Positions 16,799-25,237 of a stretch of 50,417 nt of DNA are shown here, piece by piece. Source of the DNA: Flavobacteriaceae bacterium (GTDB taxonomy: Bacteria > Bacteroidota > Bacteroidia > Flavobacteriales > Flavobacteriaceae); the NCBI GenBank assembly GCA_016764435.1, contig JAESRX010000018.1:1-50417 (forward strand), given 5' to 3'. Each line of letters opens with the position of its first letter. Within the stretch, counting starts at the first letter, position 1. The notes beneath the pieces were generated by a model. The model was not told the DNA's origin. It was given only the letters and a program-made list of their open reading frames with translations, and did not search any database. Made by a program: the position numbers and the translations under genes.

Positions 16799-17497
16799 AT
16801 GGACAAGCCTTCGAAATCATTCACTATAAAGTCTTGGTCCATGGATGACAGGCCTCGAGAAAAATTAATGAAGTTTGGAAAACGAAGTTTATCCAATGCA
16901 GAATTAGTAGCCATTTTAATCGGTTCAGGAAATAGAAATGAGACAGCTGTAGCCTTATCCAAACGGATTTTAGCCGCAATAAATAACGATTTATCGGCTT
17001 TTGGGAAAGTTTCGGTACCTGAGCTTATGAAGTTTAAGGGAATAGGGGAAGCTAAAGCTATCTCCATAATAACAGCTTTGGAGTTAGGAAGAAGGCAACT
17101 GATTTCTATGGAGGTAGTGCCCATTTCTATTGCCGGGAGCAAGGATGTTTTTGTACTCATGAAGCCATTAGTTGGAGATTTAAATCATGAAGAATTTTGG
17201 GTGATATTTTTAAATAATTCAAATAAAATTATTGATAAAACACAATTGAGTAAAGGTGGATTAACGGGGACGTTGGTAGATACTCGTTTGCTATTTAAAC
17301 AAGCTATCGGACTGTTAGCTACGGGGATTATATTGTGCCATAACCATCCTTCAGGAAAAGTAAACCCGAGTGAGTCGGATAAAATTTTAACAAGAAAAAT
17401 AGTGGATGGAGGGACTACTTTAGATATAAAAGTGTTGGATCATGTTATTATTACAGAAAAAACGTATTTTAGCTTTGCCGATGAAGGGCTACTATAA
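16799..17497 (+). CDS. radC: RadC family JAB/MPN-domain protein
   Basis: A 232-residue protein. The N-terminal part has a helix-hairpin-helix-like region (LMKFKGIGEAKAISIITALELG, about 76-97). The C-terminal RadC/JAB domain has the metal-binding set HNHPSG (His181, His183) and the downstream Asp in SESD (Asp194). RadC proteins are conserved; the original DNA-repair assignment has been questioned, and the JAMM motif suggests a metal-dependent hydrolase. Divergent from trkA, 17 bp before the next gene on the same strand. Confidence 0.9.
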   Translation: MDKPSKSFTIKSWSMDDRPREKLMKFGKRSLSNAELVAILIGSGNRNETAVALSKRILAAINNDLSAFGKVSVPELMKFKGIGEAKAISIITALELGRRQLISMEVVPISIAGSKDVFVLMKPLVGDLNHEEFWVIFLNNSNKIIDKTQLSKGGLTGTLVDTRLLFKQAIGLLATGIILCHNHPSGKVNPSESDKILTRKIVDGGTTLDIKVLDHVIITEKTYFSFADEGLL

Positions 17498-17514
17498 ATC
17501 TAAAATTAGAGTGA

Positions 17515-18807
17515 GTGCTACTTGTATATACGCATAAAATAACACCGAGGGTTAATTATATTTTCAAACATATTTTTGTCAGAATTTTACAAATACCTGT
17601 ATCTTTTACGACAAAGGTAGAGGAATTTGTGGCTCATAATGGACCTAAAATTAGCTATTCAAAAGTGCCTTTAGGTTCAGAGTTTTTTATAAGAAGCCAT
17701 GGTTTACTGTTTGAACAAGGAGTGAATGATGTGGAGATTATTATTCAAAAATGGGATGATGAGCCTTGTTTTTTTGCGACAGGAGATAAATCTACCATTC
17801 CTTTTGATATTTTTGCAGCTAGTTTTTATTTATTGAGCCGTTATGAGGAATATTTACCCTTCGTTAAAGATACTCATGAACGTTTTTCTCCTCATCAGAG
17901 TGTCGCTTATCAAAATGGTTTCTTAGAAAAACCAATTATAGATATTTGGGCGTATCAATTTTTAGCATCCTTGCAGAAAAAATTTCCAGATTACACGTAT
18001 ACACAACGTGAATTTAAGTTTATTTCAACCATTAATGTTAGTAATGTTTTTGCCTTTAAACACAAAGGAGTAATGAGAACGTTAGGTGGGTTTACCCTTG
18101 ATTTTTTCAGTCTAAAATGGATGAATTTTTGGAGCCGTTTTTTGGTTGTTTTTAATTTTAAAAGAGACCCCTATAATACCTTTGATCATTTACTTAAAAT
18201 ACAAAAAGAAACGGGGATAGACACGTTGTTTTTCTTTTTAATTAGTAATTATACCACCTTTGACACCTCTATTTCTACTACGAGTGCTACCTTTGTCTCG
18301 TTGATCAAATCTGTTGGTGATTATGCGAAAGTAGGATTGTTACCCTCTTATTTTACGTTTAATAACCGTGATAAATTGAAAAAGGAAAAAAGTAAATTAG
18401 AAAGTATTACGAATGTCCCTTTGTATCGGTCTCGGCAACATTATTTGCGACTTAATTTTCCGGATACATATGAGAATTTGTTAGATTTAGATATTTTGGA
18501 AGATTATTCCATGGGCTATAATTCAGCCATCGGATTTAGGGCGAGTACCTGTACTCCTTTTTATTTTTACAATATAGACCTGGAAATTCAGACACCTTTG
18601 AAATTATTTCCATTTGCAGTGTCTGATAGGGCGTTGAATACGGTATTAAAGTACACCGTAGATGAAAGCTTGGTGAAAATTGCTTCCTTGAAAAGTGAAG
18701 TTAAAAAAGTGAATGGAACTTTTATTACGGTATTTCATAACGAAAGTGTTGGGAACTATGGAGAATGGGAAGGGTGGAAAACAGTATATAAAAATATAGT
18801 GAAATAA
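17515..18807 (+). CDS. DUF7033 / polysaccharide deacetylase-like protein
   Basis: A 430-residue protein starting with GTG (17515) and the sequence MLLVYTHKITPRVNYIFKHI. This opening, followed by PFDIFAASFYLLSRYEEYLP and HERFSPHQSVAYQNGFLEKP, is typical of the DUF7033 module linked to polysaccharide deacetylase-like domains in Bacteroidota. The C-terminal half (FNFKRDPYNTFDHLLKI, VGLLPSYFTF, YSMGYNSAIGFRASTCTPF) fits the deacetylase-like barrel. The usual catalytic Asp-His metal triad is not obvious, so activity is doubtful. No signal peptide. The next gene starts at the base after its stop, so they are probably co-transcribed. Confidence 0.7.
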   Translation: MLLVYTHKITPRVNYIFKHIFVRILQIPVSFTTKVEEFVAHNGPKISYSKVPLGSEFFIRSHGLLFEQGVNDVEIIIQKWDDEPCFFATGDKSTIPFDIFAASFYLLSRYEEYLPFVKDTHERFSPHQSVAYQNGFLEKPIIDIWAYQFLASLQKKFPDYTYTQREFKFISTINVSNVFAFKHKGVMRTLGGFTLDFFSLKWMNFWSRFLVVFNFKRDPYNTFDHLLKIQKETGIDTLFFFLISNYTTFDTSISTTSATFVSLIKSVGDYAKVGLLPSYFTFNNRDKLKKEKSKLESITNVPLYRSRQHYLRLNFPDTYENLLDLDILEDYSMGYNSAIGFRASTCTPFYFYNIDLEIQTPLKLFPFAVSDRALNTVLKYTVDESLVKIASLKSEVKKVNGTFITVFHNESVGNYGEWEGWKTVYKNIVK

Positions 18808-19494
18808 ATGAATATAATTAAAGATGTTTTTTTTGATTTAGACCATACGCTTTGGGATTTTGAAGCCAATTCTAAATTAGCTTTTGTAGCGATATTTAAG
18901 CGACATAAAATAAACGTAGATATGTGCAAGTTTTTCAATTATTATGTGCCTATAAACACAGAATATTGGAGACTTTTCAGCAAAGATAAAATAACGAAAG
19001 AGCATTTAAAAACAGGGAGGTTAAGAGATACGTTTAAAATATTAAAAATTTCGGTTTCAGAAACTCAACTTGTACTACTTGCGGACGCCTATATAAAAGA
19101 ACTCCCAAAAAACAATGTATTATTCCCTGGTGTTTTTGAAATTTTAGAGTATCTAAAAGATAAGAAGTATCCATTACACCTGATTACTAATGGATTTAAT
19201 GAGGTACAATATGATAAGTTAAAAGCCTCTAAGTTGAGTACTTATTTTAAGGTCGTTATTACTTCTGAGAATGTAGGTGTTAAAAAACCCAATCCCATAA
19301 TTTTTAAGGAAGCTGTTAAAGTTGCAAATGCCACTATGAACCAGTCTATTATGATTGGCGATAATTGGGAAGCTGATATCATGGGCGCTAAAAGCGCAGG
19401 GATGGATGTTATATATTGTAATTTTGACAATAAACCGGTTGCAGAAAATATTAAATCTATAAGCAATTTATTAGAGATTAAACAGTTTTTATAA
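18808..19494 (+). CDS. YjjG family HAD-type (d)NMP phosphatase
   Basis: A 228-residue HAD hydrolase. Motif I is DLDHTLWDF with nucleophile Asp10 and Asp12. A helical cap follows (NYYVPINTEYWRLF). Motif II is LITNGFNEVQ and motif III/IV is KKPNPIIFKEA and MIGDNWEADIMGAKSAGMD. These match YjjG, which dephosphorylates non-canonical pyrimidine nucleotides as a house-cleaning function. It starts immediately after the DUF7033 gene. Confidence 0.88.
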   Translation: MNIIKDVFFDLDHTLWDFEANSKLAFVAIFKRHKINVDMCKFFNYYVPINTEYWRLFSKDKITKEHLKTGRLRDTFKILKISVSETQLVLLADAYIKELPKNNVLFPGVFEILEYLKDKKYPLHLITNGFNEVQYDKLKASKLSTYFKVVITSENVGVKKPNPIIFKEAVKVANATMNQSIMIGDNWEADIMGAKSAGMDVIYCNFDNKPVAENIKSISNLLEIKQFL

Positions 19495-19514
19495 CAACTA
19501 ATAACCCCTACTTA

Positions 19515-20069
19515 ATGACCATAAACCCAAGAAAAACTAGTTATTTATTCTTAATGGTACTGTGTTTTTCCTGTACAGAACCTATTGATGTAGATCAGTT
19601 GGATGATGCGAGCCTGGACAGTTCCTATCTTATTACATTAATCCACTTAAATTTAAAAGCACCTAAGTTTTTAGATGCATTAAATCAGGAAATTCCTGTG
19701 ACGACTGACATGGTTTCCATGCCCGATTCTGACGATTTATATCCCTATTTAAAACGAGTTACATTTACGGTAAAGACACGCAATACCTTTGCTCGTAATT
19801 TCACCTTGAATATTCTTTTTTATGATGCTGACAAAAAATTAATTTACACCTTAAAACCGGTGATAATAGTACCTGCTAATTCTGGGGAATTAACCCATAT
19901 TTTAGAGATTCCTGAAAACGATATTAATATAATTTACAGTACGGATTACTTGGGGATGACTATGTCTTTATGGAAAAGTACTACGGGTGCAGTTATTAAC
20001 GTTACGGACACTTCTGAATTTAACTTAAAGTCTTCTATGAAACTATATTTTAACTTTAAGAAAGTATGA
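19515..20069 (+). CDS. Hypothetical lipoprotein
   Basis: A 184-residue protein with a type II signal peptide: basic start (NPRKTS), hydrophobic core and Cys20 in MVLCFSC-TEP. The mature part is beta-rich (VTFTVKTRNTFARNFTLNILFYD) and not a family I recognise. Its stop overlaps the ATG of the next gene (ATGA), an outer-membrane-type protein, so the two are probably made together and may act together at the outer membrane. Confidence 0.7.
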   Translation: MTINPRKTSYLFLMVLCFSCTEPIDVDQLDDASLDSSYLITLIHLNLKAPKFLDALNQEIPVTTDMVSMPDSDDLYPYLKRVTFTVKTRNTFARNFTLNILFYDADKKLIYTLKPVIIVPANSGELTHILEIPENDINIIYSTDYLGMTMSLWKSTTGAVINVTDTSEFNLKSSMKLYFNFKKV

Positions 20070-21439
20070 GGAAATTAATTTTTATAAGTAGTTTTCTGTC
20101 TGTTTTTTTTATCAGTGCTCAGAATAAACAAATACTTTATGATTTTGCGAATTTACCGCAAACCTTACTTTTAAATCCTGCAGTAGATTTTCAAGGTAAG
20201 TTCCATATTGGGGTGCCAGGATTTTCTCAACTATCGTTGCATGGTGGTTTTAGTGGTTTCTCTGTTTATGATTTATTAGCGGCTGATGATGTTTCCATAA
20301 ATGATAAAATAGCAACGATTTACAAAGGTTTAGGAAAGACTGAATTTTTCAGTTTTAATCAACAAATGGAACTATTAAATATAGGCTTTAGACTTAAGAA
20401 CAATAGCTATGTAAGTGCTGGATATTATCAGGAATTAGACATCTTGTTTAAATTCCCGAAAGATATGATAGACCTCTATTACGAGGGGAATACAATGGTA
20501 AATCGACGGTATTCCGTAAATAAATTAGCGGGACAAGCCGAATTATTAGGTGTTTTTCACGTAGGAATTTCCCGGAAAGTAAATGAGTTTACACGTATTG
20601 GTCTCCGTGCTAAAATATATTCAAGTGTTGCGAGCGCCTCTACAAAACGAAATTCAGGATTTTTCTATACAGAAGAGGGGACGGACAATATCTATAAACA
20701 ACATTTATCAAATGTCGATTTGTTTTTAGAAACGTCAGGTATTGTATTACCAAGCGATGTAGAGGTGGATCAGTCGTATATTCAAGGTCAGTTCTTGTTT
20801 GGAGGGAATTTAGGTGTAGGACTAGATGTTGGTTTTACGTATGCGCCTAAAGAGGCTTGGGAAATAACTGGAAGTATTCAGGATTTTGGATTTATTTATT
20901 ACACAAAAAACGTAGAATCGCATCGAATACGAGGAAGCTATGAGTTGGAAGGTTTTCAATTGGATTTTGATCCCGCTACACCAGATACTTATTGGACGGA
21001 TTTAAAGGATGATTTTAAAGATCGTATTGCTAGAGATACTATTTATTCAAATTATATAAATTTTAGACCTATGAAATTGAATGCTTCTATTAGCTATTCT
21101 TTTGGAAGGAAACGAGCGGATGATTGTAGCTTTATGAATAAGGTTTCTCCATACGCACATAAAGTTGGAGGACATTTATTCTCCCGATTAAATGTGGTAC
21201 ACTCTTATATCGCCGCTACGGTGTTTTATGAGCGTAGGTTTGGGAAAAGTCTTGCTACAAAAATCACCTATACCGCAGACCCTTTTTCCTATGCGAATGT
21301 AGGACTTGGTGTTTCGCTTAGGGCAGGTGCCTTTAATATCTATGCGATGGCGGATAATTTACTTGGTTTTAAAAATGTATATGCGATGCAAAGTGCGAAT
21401 GTACAATTAGGAATGAATTTTATTTTTGGTGCATTTTAA
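20066..21439 (+). CDS. DUF5723 family outer-membrane beta-barrel-like protein
   Basis: A 457-residue protein with a Sec signal peptide (MRKLIFISSFLSVFFISAQ). The mature part opens NKQILYDFANLPQTLLLNPA, as in the Bacteroidota DUF5723 family, which resembles PorV/PorQ-type outer-membrane barrels. Repeated Gly/aromatic amphipathic strands (SYVSAGYYQEL, LGVGLDVGFTYAP) and a C-terminal NVQLGMNFIFGAF with a terminal aromatic residue fit a barrel. Function unknown. Overlaps the upstream lipoprotein gene by four bases and is 30 bp from the next secreted protein. Confidence 0.75.
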   Translation: MRKLIFISSFLSVFFISAQNKQILYDFANLPQTLLLNPAVDFQGKFHIGVPGFSQLSLHGGFSGFSVYDLLAADDVSINDKIATIYKGLGKTEFFSFNQQMELLNIGFRLKNNSYVSAGYYQELDILFKFPKDMIDLYYEGNTMVNRRYSVNKLAGQAELLGVFHVGISRKVNEFTRIGLRAKIYSSVASASTKRNSGFFYTEEGTDNIYKQHLSNVDLFLETSGIVLPSDVEVDQSYIQGQFLFGGNLGVGLDVGFTYAPKEAWEITGSIQDFGFIYYTKNVESHRIRGSYELEGFQLDFDPATPDTYWTDLKDDFKDRIARDTIYSNYINFRPMKLNASISYSFGRKRADDCSFMNKVSPYAHKVGGHLFSRLNVVHSYIAATVFYERRFGKSLATKITYTADPFSYANVGLGVSLRAGAFNIYAMADNLLGFKNVYAMQSANVQLGMNFIFGAF

Positions 21440-21469
21440 TTGTATATTTAGCCTGTTAATTAAAAACAT

Positions 21470-22273
21470 ATGAAAAAAATAGTACTATTTATTGGCTTGA
21501 TCGTGGGAATGTTTTGTGCGAATGCGCAAAGTGAATTGGATGCCTACAAGTATGTGATTGTCAAAAAACAATATGCCTTTCAGAAATCACCGGATAAATA
21601 CCAATTAAATTCACTGGCTAAATTTTTATTGGAAAAAAGTGATCTTATCGTTTTGTTTGATACAGACGAGTTCTCTGACGAAGTAGCGTTGAATCCTTGC
21701 TTGGCATTAAACGTAAATATCGTAGATGATTCGGGAATGATTACAACGCAGTTGTCTGTAAATTTCCGGGATTGTAAAAATAAACTCATCTATACTACTG
21801 TCATTGGAAAGAGTAAAATTAAGCTGTATAAGAAGGCCTATCACGAGGCACTTAGAAAAAGCTTATTGGTGTTTAAATCGTATAAACACAAGTATACAGG
21901 AGGGGCATTGAATCTACTAAAGGAAGCAGAAAAAGAAAGCGCTACTTTAAAGGTAGCAACAGCAGTTGTAAGCTTATCTAATACGAGGGAGAATCGTAAA
22001 AATATTGAAGACTCTAGGCTTTCAGTACTGCCGTTACTAGGGGTGTTTTTTAATGATAAAATGACTTTTGAAGTGAAAGTATTAGGTGCTAATTACGAAT
22101 TGGTTCATCCTGAAATCGGTAAAATTGCGGATGTTTATAAAACATCTAAAGAGAATGTTTTCATTGTCCAATGGGCCGGAAAAAAGCAACCAAGACTACT
22201 GATAATTGAAGCGAATGATCGTTTAACAATAGACGGAGATAGCGGTGTTAATAGTTATAAGAGGAGAAAATAG
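21470..22273 (+). CDS. Hypothetical secreted/periplasmic protein
   Basis: A 267-residue protein with a Sec signal peptide (MKKIVLFIGLIVGMFCANAQ, cleaved at ANA|Q). Residues about 25-140 form an alpha/beta region (YVIVKKQYAFQKSPDKYQLN, then LIYTTVIGKSKIKLYKKAYH). The C-terminal part has beta strands ending ENVFIVQWAGKKQPRLLIIE. No family recognised with confidence. Third in a run of exported-protein genes and followed by a hairpin terminator. Confidence 0.7.
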   Translation: MKKIVLFIGLIVGMFCANAQSELDAYKYVIVKKQYAFQKSPDKYQLNSLAKFLLEKSDLIVLFDTDEFSDEVALNPCLALNVNIVDDSGMITTQLSVNFRDCKNKLIYTTVIGKSKIKLYKKAYHEALRKSLLVFKSYKHKYTGGALNLLKEAEKESATLKVATAVVSLSNTRENRKNIEDSRLSVLPLLGVFFNDKMTFEVKVLGANYELVHPEIGKIADVYKTSKENVFIVQWAGKKQPRLLIIEANDRLTIDGDSGVNSYKRRK

Positions 22274-22297
22274 CTTTTTTTCACAAAGAATATAAAT

Positions 22298-22327
22298 AAA
22301 AGGTAGGACGTCAAGTCGTACCTTTTT
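22298..22327 (+). terminator. Intrinsic terminator after the secreted-protein operon
   Basis: AAAAGGTAGGAC and GTCGTACCTTTT pair apart from one mismatch around a 5-nt loop, followed by T residues on the plus strand. Confidence 0.75.
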
Positions 22328-22420
22328 TTGTTTTTAATCAAGAACTATCAACCGTTATTATTCGAAAAAAAGGCCTGCAGTTAATTGCTTCCTTTTGGCA
22401 GAAGTGTAAGGGAGAGGGGT

Positions 22421-23695
22421 TTAATATCCGTACTTCCCTTTCCATTTTTCGTTTAAAAACGTACGCATTCCATGTTCTCTTTGATTTAGTCCGGGAGAAT
22501 AAAGACGTGTTCCTTTTATTTCCTCAGGCATAAATTCTTGGTCTACAAAATTACCTTCGTACCCGTGAGAATATTTGTATTCCTTTCCGTAATTGAGCTC
22601 TTTCATTAATTTGGTAGGGGCATTTCTCAGATGTAAAGGCACGGGTAGATCTCCTGTTTCTTTTACCAAGGCTTGCGCTTTTCCAATGGCTTCATAACTA
22701 CTATTACTTTTTGCAGAACTTGCTAAATAAACTACGCATTGGCTCAGAATAATACGAGATTCTGGAAAGCCTATAATATTGACAGCCTGAAAGCAGTTAT
22801 TGGCCATAATTAAGGCGGTTGGATTTGCATTTCCGATGTCTTCGGAGGCTAGAATTAACAAGCGTCGTGCTATAAATTTAGCATCTTCTCCTCCTTCAAT
22901 CATTCTGGCGAGATAATATACGGCGGCATTAGGGTCACTCCCTCTAATTGATTTTATAAAAGCGGAAATAATATCGTAATGTTGATCGCCGGTTTTATCA
23001 TAGCGCACGGTGTTTTTTTGCACTTTATGTTCCACCATATCATTGGTGATACAGATAGGCTCATCTTCGGAATTAACGATGAGTTCAAAAATATTGAGTA
23101 GTTTTCTAGCATCGCCTCCAGATAGTTTTAAAAGTGCTTCTGTTTCTTTTAATTCTATTTTTTTTGTTGATAAAACAGTGTCTTTTGTTAAGGCACGCTC
23201 AAGAAGCTGTATTAAATCTTCTTTTGTAAATGCATTTAAAACATATACTTGACAGCGAGAGAGTAGGGCAGGAATTACCTCAAAACTTGGGTTTTCTGTG
23301 GTTGCACCGATTAAAGTTACCCATCCTTTTTCTACCGCACCCAATAAAGAATCTTGTTGTGATTTACTAAATCGATGAATTTCATCGATAAATAAAATGG
23401 GATTTTTAGTGGTGAAAAGCCCTGTTTGCTGTTTTGCTTTATTGATGATTTCTCGCACTTCTTTTACCCCTGAGTTAATGGCACTCAAGGAGTAGAATGG
23501 CCTTCCTGAGTGCTGGGCAATAATATTTGCTAAGGTAGTTTTTCCAATACCTGGAGGTCCCCAAAATATTAAAGAAGGGATAAACCCACGTTTAATATGT
23601 GTGGTGAGTGAGCCGTTGGGGCCTACGATATGTCCTTGACTGATATACTCGTCTAAATTCTGGGGTCTAATTCTTTCGGCTAATGGTACATTCAT
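22421..23695 (-). CDS. rarA: Replication-associated recombination AAA+ ATPase
   Basis: RarA/MgsA is a clamp-loader-like ATPase acting at stalled replication forks. The 424-residue protein has [21 protein letters not shown] at the N-terminus, Walker [10 protein letters not shown] (46-54), Walker [10 protein letters not shown] (101-109) and sensor [12 protein letters not shown]. The C-terminal tetramerisation region ([27 protein letters not shown]) is complete. Normal family length. Divergent from the rhomboid gene with a 57-bp spacer. Confidence 0.95.
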   Translation of the reverse strand: MNVPLAERIRPQNLDEYISQGHIVGPNGSLTTHIKRGFIPSLIFWGPPGIGKTTLANIIAQHSGRPFYSLSAINSGVKEVREIINKAKQQTGLFTTKNPILFIDEIHRFSKSQQDSLLGAVEKGWVTLIGATTENPSFEVIPALLSRCQVYVLNAFTKEDLIQLLERALTKDTVLSTKKIELKETEALLKLSGGDARKLLNIFELIVNSEDEPICITNDMVEHKVQKNTVRYDKTGDQHYDIISAFIKSIRGSDPNAAVYYLARMIEGGEDAKFIARRLLILASEDIGNANPTALIMANNCFQAVNIIGFPESRIILSQCVVYLASSAKSNSSYEAIGKAQALVKETGDLPVPLHLRNAPTKLMKELNYGKEYKYSHGYEGNFVDQEFMPEEIKGTRLYSPGLNQREHGMRTFLNEKWKGKYGY

Positions 23696-23752
23696 GGTGT
23701 AAAAATACTAAATTTATAAGCGTGTCGATAATTTAGTTTTATATTTACCACT

Positions 23753-24433
23753 ATGGAAAGCGAAAATAAAATGATCTACTCAAAGCAGGTATGGTTTATT
23801 CCGTTCCTGTTATTATTGTTTGTATGGATGATATACATCGTAGAATTAACATTTGATCTTAATTTTAATAAATATGGTATATATCCAAAGTCGATTACAG
23901 GATTGAGAGGGGTTCTGTTTTCTCCTTTTATTCATGGGGATACGAATCATCTATTGAATAATTCAGCGCCTTTAGGGGTGTTAACTGCTTGTTTATTGTT
24001 TTTTTACAAGGAGGTAGCGTGGAAGGTATTAGTTATAGGAACGCTTTTAAGTGGTGTTATGACATGGTGTATTGCCCGAGAGAATTACCACATAGGGGCA
24101 AGTGGAGTCATTTATTTATTATTTAGTTTTATATTTTTTAGTGGGGTGATCCGTAAGAATTATCGGTTGGTAGCTATTTCCTTAGGTGTGGTATTTTTAT
24201 ATGGTAGTATGATTTGGTATGTGTTTCCAGTGAAAGAAGGGATATCTTGGGAAGGCCATTTATCTGGTTTTGTGGTAGGATTTATCTTTGCCATTATTTA
24301 CAGAAAAATAGGACTCCAGAAAATTGAACATACCTATACATCATCAGAATTTGATACTTATTTTGATGATGAAGGTAATTTAAAAGAAAGTGTTGACGAG
24401 ACGTCTATTTCGCAAACTGACGTTGACGAATAG
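23753..24433 (+). CDS. Rhomboid family intramembrane serine protease
   Basis: A 226-residue protein with about six membrane helices. The rhomboid fingerprint is present: HGDTNHLLNN (about 61-70), GASG with catalytic Ser117, and GHLSG with catalytic His169. It cleaves membrane-embedded substrates, identity unknown. A short acidic cytoplasmic tail (FDDEGNLKESVDETS) ends the protein. Its 3' end overlaps the convergent methyltransferase gene by 29 bp. Confidence 0.88.
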   Translation: MESENKMIYSKQVWFIPFLLLLFVWMIYIVELTFDLNFNKYGIYPKSITGLRGVLFSPFIHGDTNHLLNNSAPLGVLTACLLFFYKEVAWKVLVIGTLLSGVMTWCIARENYHIGASGVIYLLFSFIFFSGVIRKNYRLVAISLGVVFLYGSMIWYVFPVKEGISWEGHLSGFVVGFIFAIIYRKIGLQKIEHTYTSSEFDTYFDDEGNLKESVDETSISQTDVDE

Positions 24434-25154
24434 CTTCGTATAAAAAGGCTCCACAGGCTACAGATACGTTTAGAGACTCGATGGTTCCTAGTATTGGTAA
24501 CTTAGCTTTAGCGTTTACTAATTTTAAAATGGAAGGGTTTACACCGCGATCTTCCGATCCCATAATAATGGCCGTTGGTTGTTCAAAATCTACGTCGTAT
24601 AAAGAGTCTTCAGTTTTTTCCGTAGCAGCTACTAATTGGATATCGGCGGCTTGAAATTGAAATACGGCATCTTTTACGTGATCCACTTTACAGATAGGCA
24701 TTTTAAAAGCGGCACCGGCAGATGTTTTTACAGCATCAGCGTTTACTGGGGCACTTCCGTGTTTTGCGATGATAATACCATGTACGCCTGTACATTCTGC
24801 AGTTCTAATAATAGCTCCAAAATTTCTAACATCGGAGATTCCATCCAGAATTAAAAATAAAGGAGTTACACCAGATGCTACAGTTTTGGTGATTAATTCA
24901 TCTAAATCGTGATAGGTAATAGGCGCTATTTGTGCGGCTACACCTTGGTGATTACTGTTTTTAGATAAGCGGTCTAGTTTTTCTACAGGGACATAACTTA
25001 AAGTGATTTTTTCTCGTTTTATTAAGCTGTTTAATTCACTAAATAACGATCCTTTTAAATCACGTTGCATGTACACTTTTTCAACAGATTCTCCATTGTT
25101 GATGGCTTCTATAATAGCACGTAAACCAAATATTTTAGATGTTGTTTTTTCCAT
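24405..25154 (-). CDS. rlmB: 23S rRNA 2'-O-methyltransferase, SpoU/TrmH family (RlmB type)
   Basis: A 249-residue protein with an N-terminal RNA-binding substrate domain (KIFGLRAIIEAINNGESVEK) and a C-terminal knotted SPOUT domain. The SPOUT motifs are SDVRNFGAIIRTAECTGVHG (motif 1), IMGSEDRGVN (motif 2) and IESLNVSVACGAFLYEA (motif 3, cofactor knot). It methylates a ribose in 23S rRNA with S-adenosylmethionine; RlmB (G2251 in E. coli numbering) is the best match, other TrmH-family members are the alternative. Convergent overlap of 29 bp with the rhomboid gene. Confidence 0.88.
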   Translation of the reverse strand: MEKTTSKIFGLRAIIEAINNGESVEKVYMQRDLKGSLFSELNSLIKREKITLSYVPVEKLDRLSKNSNHQGVAAQIAPITYHDLDELITKTVASGVTPLFLILDGISDVRNFGAIIRTAECTGVHGIIIAKHGSAPVNADAVKTSAGAAFKMPICKVDHVKDAVFQFQAADIQLVAATEKTEDSLYDVDFEQPTAIIMGSEDRGVNPSILKLVNAKAKLPILGTIESLNVSVACGAFLYEAIRQRQFAK

Positions 25155-25188
25155 GGCTGCAAAGGTAGGGTAATTGTTTGAAATAAAA

Positions 25189-25213
25189 AACCCACCTCGG
25201 TAGGAGGTGGGTT
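25189..25213 (-). terminator. Terminator of SusC/SusD module 1
   Basis: AACCCACCTC and GAGGTGGGTT form a 10-bp stem with a short loop. On the minus strand a six-T run follows. It lies 25 bp after the SusD stop. Confidence 0.85.
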
Positions 25214-25237
25214 AGTTTGTAATTTTATTGGCTAAAA

